A stretch of 64,000 nt of DNA, taken from positions 186,001-250,000 of the forward strand of contig QNQO01000558.1 of assembly GCA_003290165.1 (NCBI GenBank), in the 5' to 3' direction. The translations under genes were made by a program, and so were the position numbers. Positions within the stretch are counted from its first letter, which is position 1, and each line of letters opens with the position of its first letter. Shown piece after piece: positions 37,714 through 51,100 of the stretch. Under the pieces are notes generated by a model. The model had not been told where the DNA came from. It made no database searches and saw only the letters and a list, made by a program, of their open reading frames with translations. The DNA comes from Berberis thunbergii (taxonomy: Eukaryota > Streptophyta > Magnoliopsida > Ranunculales > Berberidaceae).

Positions 37714-38030
37714 ATATCAGTTAGGTAGATGTGTATTATTTATTTTATAAGTTATTATATAAGTATCAGTTATTATATTAGTACTAGTTAGGTATATGAG
37801 TATCACTTATTATATGAATATTTGTAAGTAAATGAGTTTCAGTTATGTAGATAAGTATAAGTTATTGTTGATTAGTATCCGCTATTGTAAATATATATCA
37901 GTTAGGTAGATGAGTAACGGTTAGGTAAATGAGTATCAATTATTATGTATTAGTTAGGTATATGAGTATTAATTATTGCATATTATGTAGATAAGTATCC
38001 GTTAACCAATGAGTATAAGATAGTTATTAT
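37714..38030. repeat. Minisatellite tract 9 (left-truncated)
   Basis: Only the right 320 bp of a tract are present. The join CCAATTATATCAGTTAGG at 37,710 fuses it to the end of block 8. Confidence 0.8.
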
Positions 38031-41000
38031 GTAAAATTACTAAAGTATTAAATTTTTTTTTGATGAAAAATGTATAAATCTTGTCCTGCGATGTTATTGA
38101 AATACAATTTAAGATTAATATACATTACTTTTGAGATAATAATATAAATCTCTAAGCTATTATACATCTGATAGCTGGCTTTATTTAGCATTAAAGATAA
38201 TAATATTGTTGTAAAAATTGTTATTTAAAATAATTAAAAAAAGTTGACCAACTATACATAAAATATATGTTGTTTATATTTTCAAACAACATTTTGTTAT
38301 CGTCCCAATTTTTTTTTCCGGCAAACTAATTGTTGAGAAAATGAGTCTTAGCCATATCACCATTGTAATTAAAAAAACTAACAAAACACAGTAGTTAATT
38401 ATCACAAAAATGTCATTTATATAACCGCAACCAAAACATTTATTTTCTTATTTCGTACTTTTGTGGTAAAAGAAATATTTTAATGTAAATTGAAAATGCC
38501 TAATGATGATGAAATGAAAAACTAATGAATAAAAAAAAATTTGCTTTTAAAAAACATTATAATGAACTTAGATTAGAACTTTTTCGACCAAACTACTAAA
38601 GTTTTGAAATTTATTTCAGTACCTATAAAGATAACAAAAACAAAACATAAAATATTATTAGAAGACATAAATATTCTGTTTCAATTACCAAAAAATTTGA
38701 CAAGCTAAATATGAAATATTCATTATATACGATTTAAAAAAAAATGAATAGATAAAAAATGGAATAATACTAGTTCTTTAAGGAAATTTTACATTTGTAA
38801 AAGAAAACATTTATTATGGCTATCCGTAATTAATATTTTCTACATAACTGGTGCTATCTATTTTCTGGAAGGTGAAAATCTGATTTTTAGTTTTTTTTTC
38901 TTGAAGATATTTAAAACACTTGGTCCAATCAGTTATGAAACTCAAACATGTTTATGAAAATTTAAGGGATATTGACAAAAAATTTATAAATTTTTTTACT
39001 AAAATGTTTATTATAAATTTTCAACAATTCCTTAATGGTGTAATTATAATGATATAAAGAAACCATTCGATTCTCAATACGATTATAGTCTAATAAGTAG
39101 ATAGATTTGCCTATCTCCTCTATAATTTTTTAAAATTAAGAATCAGTAATTTTCCTGACACTGTAAAAACTGTCCGATAAATGTCTAGTATATCTCTAAA
39201 CTTTTCAGATTGAGAAGTCTGTCTGTTAGAATATATTATGGTATTCATGTTTTCATATAAATATTTTTTAAAATTCATAAAAGCAAACTTATCCATTTTA
39301 ATAAAAAAGATAAATTTTATATATGCATGATTTATTGGAAAAAAAAAAATTTGGCCATAGTAATTTGCAGTAAATTCTCATAGCTTTTCATTTTTTTTAT
39401 CGTTTAATCAAGTATATTCTTGCATTCCTAATGACAGGGGAAAATATGTGCATGATGTTGAAATATTGTGAAGGTGTTGAGAATTTTGAATACTTATATG
39501 GATATAGAAGCATAGAAATAGACTTCAACGAAAAAGTTTGTTCCTTCCATACAAAAGTCACTCATCTCCACCTAAAATTATTTTTGAAATTTTAAGTAAT
39601 ATATTTCTGAAAATCTATATATACTTACATGCTAAACTGCCCAATTCCTACGAGATGATTTAAGAATTATAAAAAGTGATAATTTGTTTCATCATTATAA
39701 TAAACTTAGATAAAAACTTGTTCGACCCCTGAGCTTTTAAAGTTATTTCGGAACCTAAAAAAGTCACTGATACAATTAAAAAAATATTAGTAGAATACAT
39801 AAGATTTTGTTTAAAATACTTGAAAAGATCTGTAATGTATATATATAAAGCTAGAAAAATTTATCTAATATTTCATTCAAATTTTGATGAGAATTATTTT
39901 AATTAAAGAAAAACTTACCAGGTTATCATATATGCTTACAACAAACTTCGGGAACAATGTATAAAACCTAGTTTCCACTTGAACCTTCGTTGCATAATAG
40001 CTAATATGGGTAAACATATTTTGCATTAAGCGAAACAAATCTTTAACATTGTTATTGTTAAGCGTAACATTTAATATTCCATTTGAATCATTTTAATATT
40101 TACTCAGATATTCTTTATTTTCTAATATTGTAATTCATTTTTCTCTATTTCTTGATTGGACTTCTTAAAAAAAACCACCATATACAATTGTCCCTTAATA
40201 AATTATAATTGTTTTTAAAATTTTATATGACATATTTCTGAACATATTAGACTACCCATTTTCTTCGAGATGATAGAAGAAAGATACAAAATGATAATTT
40301 GTTTAATCATTATAATGAACTTGGATAAGAATTTATTCAATCCCTCAAGCTTTTAAAGTTATTCCAAAACCTAAAAAAGTTACCTAAAACAATTTTAAAA
40401 ATATTAATAGAAGACGTAAAGTTTTGTTGCAATCACCAAAAAACTTGACATGCTCGATATATACGATTTAAAGAAATAAATAAATAATAAATTGGATGAT
40501 AATAGTTCCTTAAGAAAATTTTACCTTTGAAAGCAAAAATATTTATTAGGGGTTTTCCGTAAACAAAATTTTCTACATAATTAGTTCTATCAATTTTCCT
40601 TAACCATTTCTTATTTTGTACTCTTAACTTTAACTGTTAACATTTTGTTTATGATTAAAATATTCGAGCCTTTACAACCCTTGATCAAATCAATCATAAA
40701 ACTCAAGTTTTTTCTAAAATGTAAGGGGATTTTGACAAAAAAAAGTACTATAAAACTTATAATAATTTTCTAGAGGTTTTTAAAGGTCTCATCATATTAA
40801 TCCAACAAAATCATTCGAACCTCAATATAATCATAGTCAAATAAGTAAAGAGATATGGTTATATCCTTTATAATTTTTGTAAATTGAGAATCGATAATTT
40901 CGCCTTACATTGTAAAAACTATCCGATGAAGTCTAGTGTATTTCCAAATTTTTTGGATGTAGAAGCCTTTTTGTTAGAATATGTTATTTTTCTATTTTTG

Positions 41001-41154
41001 TTTTCATCTAAATATTTCTGAAACTCTTATACGCAAACTCATCCATCTTAATGAGAAAGAGATTATACCAATGAAATAAGAGATTTTAGCATTATAAAAA
41101 TTTTAAGCTTTGGTTTTATATCTAAATTGTTTTATTATGTCCAAATTTTTGTTG
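38031..41154 (-). repeat. Array block 9 (P type)
   Basis: Contents are X (about 38,265-38,500), the P signature (38,912), M (39,295 backwards), B, A (about 39,920-40,090), B, C and the second M type (41,040). The block is visibly closer to block 7 than to its neighbours, for example in sharing AAATACAATTTAAG and ATAACCGCAACCAAAAC. Confidence 0.6.
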
Positions 41155-41838
41155 ACAGTTAGGTAGATAAATATCTGGTATTAATTGTGTACAATTACTG
41201 GAGTAACATGTAGATAAATATCCCGTAGTTATTATGTATCAGTTAGATAACTATCAATTAGATAAGTATCAGTTGCGTAGATGTTTATCGGTTATTGTGT
41301 ATCAATTAGGTATATAAGTATTAGTTATTGTGTATCATGTAGATAAGAATTAATAAGATAAATAAGTTTTAGTTAAATGAGTATCATTTAGGTAAATGAT
41401 TATCAGTTATATAGATAAGTATTAGTTAAATAAATATCAAATAGGTAGATTAGTATCAAATAGATAAATAAGTATCAGTTAGGTAGATGATTATTAGTTA
41501 TTGTATCAGTTAGGTAGATATGTATCATTCATTGTATAAGTTATTATATCAGTTCGGTAGATGTGTATTATTTATTGTATAAGCTATTATATAAGTATCA
41601 GTTATTATATTAGTATCAGTTAGTTATATGAGTATTACTTATTATATTAATATTTGTAAGTAAATGAGTTTCAGTTATGTAGATAAGTATCAGTTATTGT
41701 AAATATATATCAGTTAGGTATATGAGTAACGGTTAGGTAAATGAGTATCAATTATTGTGTATTAGTTAGGTATATAAGTATTAGTTATTGCATATTATGT
41801 AGATAAGTATCCGTTAACCAATGAGTATCAGTAGTTAT
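41155..41838. repeat. Minisatellite tract 10
   Basis: Standard lead-in and unit mixture. Confidence 0.85.
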
Positions 41839-42693
41839 TATGTAAAATTTCTAAAAGATAATTTTTTTTGATGAAAAATGTATAATTCTTGTCCTGCAAT
41901 GTTATTGAAATGCAATTTAAGATTAATATACGTCAATTTTGAGATAATAGTATAAATCTCTAAGTTATTATACACCTGATAGCTAGCTTTATTTAGCATT
42001 AAAGATAATAATATTGTTGTAAAAAGTGTTATTTAAAATAGTAAAACAAAGTTGACCAACTATAAATAAAATATATGTTGTTTATATTTTCAAACAACAT
42101 TTTGTTATCGTCCCGATTTTTTTTTCCGGCAAACTAATTGTTGAGAAAATGAGTCTTAGCCATATCACCATTGTGATTAAAAAAATAAAAAAAACACAGT
42201 TGTTAATTATCACAAAAATGTCATTTATATAACCGCAACCACAACATTTATTTTCTTATTTCGTACTTTTGTGGTAAAAGAAATATTTTAATGTAAATTG
42301 AAAATGCCTAATGATGATGAAATGAAAAACTAATGAATGAAAAAAAAAATTTGCTTTTAAAAAACATTATAATGAACTTAGATTAGAACTTTTTCGACCA
42401 AACTACTAAAGTTTTGAAATTTATTTCAGGACCTATAAAGGTTACCTAAACCAAACATAAAATATTATTAGAAGAAATAAATATTCTGTTTCAATCACCA
42501 AAAAACTTGACAAGCTAAATATGAAATATTCATTATATACGATTTAAAAAAAATGAATAGATAATAAATGGGATGATACTAGTTCTTTAAGGAAATTTTA
42601 CATTTGTAAATGAAAACATTTATTATGGCTATCCGTAATTAATATTTTCTACATAACTGGTGCTATCTATTTTCTAGTAAGTGAAAATCTGAT

Positions 42694-42986
42694 TTATAAT
42701 TTTGATGAATGAATTTTCAGCACAATGATGAGAACATATTTTGACTAACCATGGAGGGTGACAAACATTTAAAAAAAAAAAAAATCAAATGTTCTCATAT
42801 TAATAAAAAAAACTAAGGGGCTCAATTAGAATGGAGGTAAAAAGACAATATAAGAAATGGAAACAAGATGGAAACCAATCTCCCAATGGTGTGACATACA
42901 ACAAAATCTCGATTTGAAGCTGCTAATTTATTGGCAGCTGGGGAGAGATAGCAAACTTCCGAAAAGTAATGACCGACATTATAGTT
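42694..42986. other. Unique 290-bp insertion inside the array
   Basis: All other copies read GATTTTTAGTTTTTTTTCTT without interruption. Here the module is split by sequence found nowhere else in the window, less AT-rich than its surroundings. Both edges show a TATA-like word (about 42,694 and 42,981), which could be a short target duplication. It contains a 14-base A run (42,772) and an internal inverted repeat (ATGAGAACAT/ATGTTCTCAT-type). I see no coding frame and no matching terminal repeats, so the element class is open. Confidence 0.6.
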
Positions 42987-43241
42987 TTTTTTCTTGAAGA
43001 TATTTAAAACACTTGGTCCAATCAGTTATAAAACTCAAACATGTTTATGAAAATTTAAGGGATTTTGACAAAAAATTTATAAATTTTTTTTTACTAAAAT
43101 GTTTATTATAAATTTTCAACAATTCCTTAATGGTGTAATTATAATGATATAAAGAAACTATTCGATTCTCAATACGATTATAGTCTAATAAGTAGAGAGA
43201 TTTGTCTATCTCCTCTATAATTTTTTAGAATTAAGAATCAG

Positions 43242-43487
43242 TTATTTTCCTGACACTGTAAAAACTGTCCGATAAATGTCTAGTGTATCTCTAAACTTTT
43301 CAGATTGAGAAGTCTGTCTGTTAGAATATATTATGGTATTCAAGTTTTCATCTAAATATTTTTTTAAATTCATAGAAGAAAACTTATCCATTTTAATAAA
43401 AAAAAGATAAATTTTATATGTGCATGATTTATTGGAAATTTTTTTTTGGCCATAGTAATTTGCAGTGCAATTCTCATGGCTTTTCAT
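43242..43487 (-). pseudogene. Second open copy of exon-like module M
   Basis: It has 81 open codons. From M-D-K-F-S-S-M-N-L-K-K-Y-L-D-E-N it continues with N-L-N-T-I-I-Y-S-N-R-Q-T. It differs from the copy at 31,216-31,392 by a few substitutions and by an upstream one-base slip in an A/T run, but keeps the same frame through the module. The family is not recognised. Confidence 0.4.
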
Positions 43488-45300
43488 TTTTTTTTATCGT
43501 TTAATCAAGTATATTCTTGCCTTCCTAATGATATGGGAAAATATGTGCATGATGTTAAAATATTGTGAAGCTTTTGAGAATTTTGAATACTTATATGAAT
43601 ATGGAAGAATAGAAATAGACTTCAACGAAAAAGTTTGTTCCTCTATACAAAAGTCACTCCTCTCCACCTAAAATTATTTTTGAAATTTTAAGTAATATAT
43701 TTCTGAAAATCTATATATACTTACATGCCAAACTGCCCAATTCCTGCGAGATGATTTAAGAATTATAAAAAGTGATAATTTGTTTCATCATTATAATAAA
43801 CTTAGATAAGAACTTGTTCGATCCCTGAGCTTTTAATGTTATTTCGGAACCTAAAAAGTCACCTGATACAATTAAAAAAATATGAGTAAAATACATAAGA
43901 TTTTGTTTAAATAACCAAAATACTTGAAAAAATACGTAATGTATATATATAAAGCTAGAAAAAATTTATCTAATATTTCATTCAAATTTTGATAAGAATT
44001 ATTTTAATTAAAGAAAAACTTACCAGGTTATCATATATGCTTACAACAAACTTTGGGAACAATGTATAAAACCTAATTTCCAACTGAACCTTGGTTGCAT
44101 GATAGCTAATATGGGTAAACATATTATGCATTAAGCGAAACAAATCTTTAAAATTGTTATCGTTAGGCGTAATATTTAATATTCCATTTGAATCATTTTA
44201 ATATTTACTCAAATATTCTTTATTTTCTAATATAGTAATTCATTTTTTCTATTTCTTGATTGGACTGTTTATACTTCTTAAAAAAAACTACCATATATAA
44301 TTGTCTCTTAATAAATTATAATTGTTTTTGAAATTTATATAACATATTTCTGAACATATTAGACTACCCAGTTCCTTCGAGATGATCAAAGAAAGATACA
44401 AAATGATAATTTGTTTAATCATTTTAATGAACTTGGATAAGAATTTATTCGATCCCTCAAGCTTTTAAAGTTATTCCAAAACCTAAAAAAGTTACCTGAA
44501 ACTATTTTAAAAATATTAATAGAAGACGTAAAATTTTGTTGCAATCACCAAAAAACTTGACAAGCTCGATATATACGATTTAAAGAAATAAATAAATAAT
44601 AAATTGGATGATAATAGTTCAATAAGAAAATTTTACCTTTAAAAGCAAAAATATTTATTAGGGGTTTTCCGTAATCAATATTTTCTACATAATTAGTTCT
44701 ATCAATTTTCCTTGACCATTTCTTATTTTATACTCTCAACTTTAACTGTTCACATCTCGTTTATGATTAAAATATTTGAGCGGGAAATTTTGATTTTTAC
44801 ATTTATGTTCTTGAAGATGTTTACAACCCTTGATCAAATCAATCATGAAACTCAAGTTTTTTCTAAAATCTAAGGGGATTTTGACAAAAAAAAATACTAT
44901 AAAACTTATAATAATTTTCTAAAGGTCTTTAAGGGTCTCATCATATCAATCCAACAAAATCATTCGAACCTCAATATGATCATAGTAAAATAAGTAAGGA
45001 GATTTGGTTATATCCTTTATAATTTTTGTAAATGGAGAATCGATAATTTCGCCTTACATTGTAAAAACTGTCCGATGAAGGTCTAGTGTATTTCCAAGAA
45101 TTTTAGATGTAGAAGCCTTTTTGTTAGAATATGTTATGGTATTTTTGTTTTCATCTAAATATTTCTAAAAACTCTTATATGCAAACTCATCCATCTTAAT
45201 GAGAAAGAGATTATACCAATGAAATAAGAGATTTTAGCATTATAAAAATTTTAAGCTTTGGTTTTATATCTAAATTGTTTTATTATGTCCAGATTTTTGT

Positions 45301-45990
45301 TGACAGTTAGGTAGATAAATATTTGGTATTAATTGTATACAATTACTGGAGTAACATGTAGATAAATATCTCGTAGTTATTATGTATCAGTTAGATAACT
45401 ATCAATTAGATAAGTATCAGTTGGGTAGATGCGTATCGGTTATTGTGTATCAAATAGGTATATAATTATTAGTTATTGTGTATCATGTTGATGAGAATTA
45501 GTTAAATGAATAAGTTTCAGTTAAATGAGTATCATTTAGGTAAATGATTATCAATTATATAGATAAGTATTAGTTAAATATATATTAAATAGGTAGATTA
45601 GTATCTATTAGATAAATAAGTATCAGTTAGGTAGATGATTATTAGTTATTGTAGATGAGTATAAGTTATTGTATCAGTTAGGTAAATATGTATCATTTAT
45701 TGTATATGTTATTGTATCAGTTAGTTAGATCGGTATCATTTATTGTATAAGTTATTGTATAAATATCAGTTATTGTATTAGTATCAGTTAAGTAGATGAG
45801 TATTACTTATTATATGAATATCCGTAGGTAAATGAGTTTCAGTTATGTAGATAAGTATCAATTATTTTTATTAGTATCAGTTATTGTAAATATAGTATCA
45901 TTTATTGTAAATATATATCAGTTAGGTAGATGAGTATCTGTTAGGTAAATGAATATCAATTATTGTGTATTAGTTAGGTATATGAATATT
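45301..45990. repeat. Minisatellite tract 11
   Basis: This is the last fully expanded tract. Its right end fuses at about 45,998 to a truncated X module (AATAGTTAAACAAAGTTGACC), marking the change to the compact 1.3-kb units. Confidence 0.85.
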
Positions 45991-48900
45991 AATTATTATA
46001 AATAGTTAAACAAAGTTGACCAACTATACATTAAATATATGTTGTTTATATTTTCAAACAACATTTTGTAATCGTCCTGATTTTTTTTTGGCAAACTAAT
46101 TGTTGAGAAAATTTAAGGGATCTTGACAAAAAAAATTTACTAAAATGTTTATTATAATTTTTTCACAAATCCTTAATGGTCTAATCATACCGATATAAAG
46201 AAATCATTCGATCATCAATATGATTACAGTCTAGTAAGTAGAGAGATTTGCTTATCTCCTCTATAATTTTTAAAATTAAGAATCAGTAATTTTCCTCAAA
46301 CTGTAAAAATTGTCCAATAAATGCATAGTGTATCTCTAAACTTTTAAGATGGAGAAGTATATATGTTAGAATATGTTATGGTATTCATGTTTTCATTTAA
46401 ATATTTCTCAAAATTCATATAAGCAAACTTATCCATTTTAATAAAAAAATTTATATATATAAATGAAATAAGAGATTTTGGCTTTGTAAATGTTTTAAGC
46501 TTCGGTTATTTAGTTGAATTGCTTTATTATATCTAGAGTTTGGTTGACTACAATTACTGGAGTTTCAGTTAGATGGATATCGTTTAGAAATATTATCATT
46601 ATGTAAATTGTCATTTAAAATAGTCAAACAAAGTTGACCAACCATACATAAAAATATATGTTGTTTCTGTGTTCAAACGACATTGTGTGAACATCTTGAA
46701 TTTTTTTTTTTAAACTAATTGTTGGGAAGATGAGTCTAAGCCATATCATCACTGTGATTCAAGAAAATGAAAAAAACACAGTTGTTAATTATCATAAAAA
46801 TGCCATTTATGTAATCGCAACTACAACATTCGTTTTCTTATTTTGTACTTTTGTAGTAAAACAAACATTTTAATATAAATTGAAAATGTTAATGGTGATC
46901 AAAATGCAAAACTAATCAATGAAAAACCTTTTTCGCTTCTAAAGAACTTCCTCGAACAAACTACTCAAGTTTTGAAAGTTATCTCGGGACTTATAAAGAT
47001 TATCTGAAACAGACAAAAAATATTAGTAGAAGACATGAGATTCTATTTTAATCACCAGAATACTTGACAAGCTCAATATGAAATATTTATTATATACGAT
47101 TTAAAGAAAATGAATAAATAATAAACTGGATGATATTAGTTCTTTAAGAAAATTTTACCTTTAGAAACAAAAACATTTATGAGGGCTATTCGTAATTAAT
47201 AATTTCTACATAACTAGTGCTATCCATTTTCTTTGATCTTTTCTTTTTTGCAATCTCAACTTTGACTGTTTCCATTGAAATGAATACAATATTTGAAGGG
47301 GAAAATCTGATTTTTTATATTTTTTTTCTTAAAGATATTTACAACACTTGATTAAATTAGTTATAAACTTTAACATGTTTATGAAAATCTAATGGATCTT
47401 GACAAAAAAAAATTTATTAAAATACTTATCATAACTTTTTCACAAGTCCTTAACAGTCTAATCATATTGATTCAAAAAAAGAGTTTGATTCTCAATATGA
47501 TTATAATCTAATAAGTAGAGAGATTTGGTTGTTTCCTCTATAATTTTTGAAAATTGAAAATCAATAATTTTCTTAATACGGTAAAAACTGTTTTATAAAT
47601 GTCTAGTGTATCTCTAAACTTTTGAGATGAAAAAATCTGTCTATTAGAATATGTTATGGTATTCTTGTTTTCATATAAATATTTCTCAAAACTCTTATAC
47701 ACAAACTTAACCATTTTAATAAGAGAGGGAAATATTATATCAATGAAAAAAGAGATTTTAGATTTGTAAAAGTTTTAAGCTTCGGTTATCTAGTTGAATT
47801 GCTTTATTAGGTTCAGAGTTTATTTGACAATTAGGTAGATCAATATCAAGTAATTATAATGTATAATTATTGAGTTTCAGTAAAATGCGTATCAGTTAAG
47901 AATATTATTATGTAAAGTGTCATTTAAAACAGTAAAAAAAAGTTGACAAACCATACATAAAATATATGTTATTTATGTTTTCAAACAACATTGTATGATA
48001 ATCCCGATTTTATTTTTTCCAAACTAATTGTTGAGAACATGAGTCTTAGCCATATCATCACTGTGACTAAAGAAAATGACAAAAACAAAGTTGTTAATTG
48101 TTAGAAAAATGTTATTTATGTTACCGCAATCACAAAATTCATTTTCTTATTTTGTATGTTTGTGGTAAAACAAATATTTTAATGTAAATTGAAAATGCTA
48201 ATGGTGATGAAAATGAAAAACTAATAAATGAAAATTATTTTTCGCTTTTAAAAAACATTATAATGAACTTAGTAAAAACTTGTTCGACCAAGCTACTTAA
48301 GTTTTGAAAATTATTCCAAGACCTATAAAATTACCTGAAACAAACAGAAAATATTAGTAGAAGACATAAGATTCTATTTCAATCAACAAAAAACTTGACA
48401 AGCTCAATATGACATCTTTATTATATAGAATTTAAATAAAATAAATAAATAATAAATAATATGATATTAGTTCTTTAAGGAAATTTTACTTTTGAAAAAA
48501 AAAAAACAGTTATGAGGGCTTTTCGTAATTAATCTTTTCTACCTAACTGGTGTTATCCATTTTATTTGAGCCTTTCTTTTTTGCACTCTCAACTTTGACT
48601 GTTTTCATTTTCATGAATACAATATTTGAAGGGGAAAATTAGATTTTTTATATTTTTTTCTTTAAGGTCTTTACAACACTAGATCAAATCAGTTATGAAA
48701 CTCAAACATGTTTAGGAAAATCTAAGGGATGTTGACAATTTTTTTTTTACTAAAATGCTTATTATAATTTTTTCATAAGTGTTTAATCATATTGATCCAA
48801 ACAAATTGTTTAATTCTAAATATGATTACTATTTAATAAGTAAAGAGATTTGGATGTCTCCTCTATAATTTTTGTAAATTGAAAATCAGTAATTTTTTTG

Positions 48901-50871
48901 ACACTGTAAAAACTGTCTGATAAAGGTATAGTGTATCTCTAAACTTTTCAGATGAAAAACTCTGTCTTTTAGAATATGTTATGGTATTTCTGTTTTCATC
49001 TAAATATTTCTCAAAACTCTTATACACAAATTTATCCATTTTAATAAGATAAACAAAGATTATATCAATGAAATAAGAGATTTTAGCTTTTTAAAAGTTT
49101 TAAGTTTCGGTTATCTAGTTGAATTGATTTTATATTTCTAGAGTTTGTTTGACAGTTAGGTAGATTAGTATCAAGTAATTATAATGTACAATTACTGGAG
49201 TATCAGTAAGATGCGTATCGATTAGGAATATTATTATGTAAAGTGTCATTCAAAATAGTTAAAAAAAGCTCACCAACCATACATAAAATATATGTTGTTT
49301 TTGTTTTCAAAAAACATTGTGTATGTGATGTGATCATATCAATTTTTTTTTTTGCAAACTAATTGTTGAGGAGATGAGCCTTAGCCAAATCATCACTGTG
49401 ATTCAAGAAAATAACAAAAATACAGTTGTTAATTATCAAAAAAATGTCATTTATGTAACCGTAACAACAACATTCAATTTCTTATTTTGTACTTTTGTGG
49501 GAGAACAAATATTTTAATGTAAATTGAAAATGCTAATGGTGATGAAAATGTAATGAAAAACGATTTTCACTTTTAAAAACCATTATAATGAACTTAGATA
49601 AGAAATTGTTCGACCAAACTCTTCAAGATTTGAAAATTATTTTAGAACATATAAAGATTACCTTAAACAAACAGAAAATATTAGTATAAGACATAAGATT
49701 CTATTTCAATCACCAAAAAACTTGACAAGCTCAATAACATATTTATTATATGTGATTTAAAGAAAATTAATAAATAATAGATGAGATGATATTAGTTATT
49801 TAAGGAATTTTACTTTTGAAAACAAAATTATTTATGACGGTTTTTCCGTAATTAATATTATCTACATAACTAATGCTATCCCTTTTTTGGCACTCTCAAC
49901 TTTGACTGTTTTCATCTCCATATTTTGAAGTGAAAAGTCTGATTTTTTTATATTTTTTTTTGAAGATCTTTACAACACTTGATAAAATCAGTTATGAAAC
50001 TCAAACATGTTTATGAAAATCTAAGGGATTTTAACAATTTGTTTTTACTAAAATGTTTATCATAATTTTTTCACAAGTTCTTAATGTTCTAATCATATTG
50101 ATCCAAAGAAACCGTTCGATTTTAAATATTATTACAATCTAATAAATAGAGAGATTTGACTATCTCCTCTATAATTTTTGTAAATTGTGAATTAATAATT
50201 TTTTTGACACTATAAAAACTGTCCGATAAAGGTCTAGTGTATCTTTAAACTTTTCAGATAAAAAAGTGTCTTTTATAATATGTTATGGTATTTCTGTTTT
50301 CATCTAAATATTTCTCAAAACTCTTATCCGCAAACTTATCCATTTTAGTGAGATAAATAAAGATTATATCAATGAAAGAAGAGATTTTAGTTTTGTAAAA
50401 GTTTTAACTTTTGGTTATCTAGTTGAATTGCTTTATTATGTCCAAAGTTTGGTTGACAATTATGTAGATTAGTATCAAGTAGTTATAATGTGCAATTACT
50501 GGAGTATCAGTAAGATACGTATCAGTTAAGAATATTATTTTGTAAAATGTCATAAACAAAGTTGACAAACCATACATAAAATATATGTTGTTTCTGTTTT
50601 CAAACAACATTGTGTGATCATCCCAAATTTTTTTTTAATTTTTTATTTTGCAAATTAATTGTTGAGGAGATGAGTGTTAGCCATATCATCACTGTGATTC
50701 AAGAAAATGACAAAAACGCAGTTGTTAATTATCATAAAAATTTCATTTATGTAACCGCAACCACAACATTCATTTTCTTATTTTTTACTTTTGTGGGAAA
50801 ACAAATATTTTAGTATAAATTGAAAATGCTAATGGTTATGAAAATGCACAACTAATGAATGAAAAACCTTG
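45991..50871 (-). repeat. Compact 1.3-kb units, about four copies
   Basis: X modules recur at about 46,721, 48,030, 49,360 and 50,660 (spacings 1,309, 1,330 and 1,300 bp), after a truncated one at 46,100. Each unit runs X, B-like, C-like, M, then a lead-in and only two to four GTATCAGT-type words (47,826-47,900; 49,155-49,230; 50,455-50,530). Modules A and the leader are absent. These look like the ancestral form of the repeat, or an independently homogenised subfamily. Confidence 0.7.
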
Positions 50872-51100
50872 TACGAGTATCAGTTAAATAGATTAATATC
50901 AATAATTGTATGAGTATAAGTTTGGTAGATGAGTATCAATTAGTTAGATAAGCATTTGTTATTGTAGATGCGTATGAGTTAGTTAAATGAGTATCAGTTA
51001 GGTGGATGAGTATAAGTTATTGTTTATCATAGACGAGTATCAGTTAAATGAGTATCAGTTAAATGAGTATCAATTATTGCATATCGGGTAGATGAGTATG
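50872..51100. repeat. Minisatellite tract 12 (230 bp)
   Basis: GAGTATCAGTTA and GTAGATGAGTA-type units are less AT-biased and more regular than those in the left tracts. Confidence 0.8.

Larger units (their letters stand above)
41839..45300 (-). repeat. Array block 10 (P type) with a foreign insertion
   Basis: Contents are X (about 42,055-42,310), a 290-bp insertion (42,694-42,986), the P signature (43,007), M (open at 43,242-43,487), B, A (about 44,020-44,195), B, C and the second M type (45,188). Two P-type blocks follow each other here, so the Q/P alternation stops. Confidence 0.6.
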
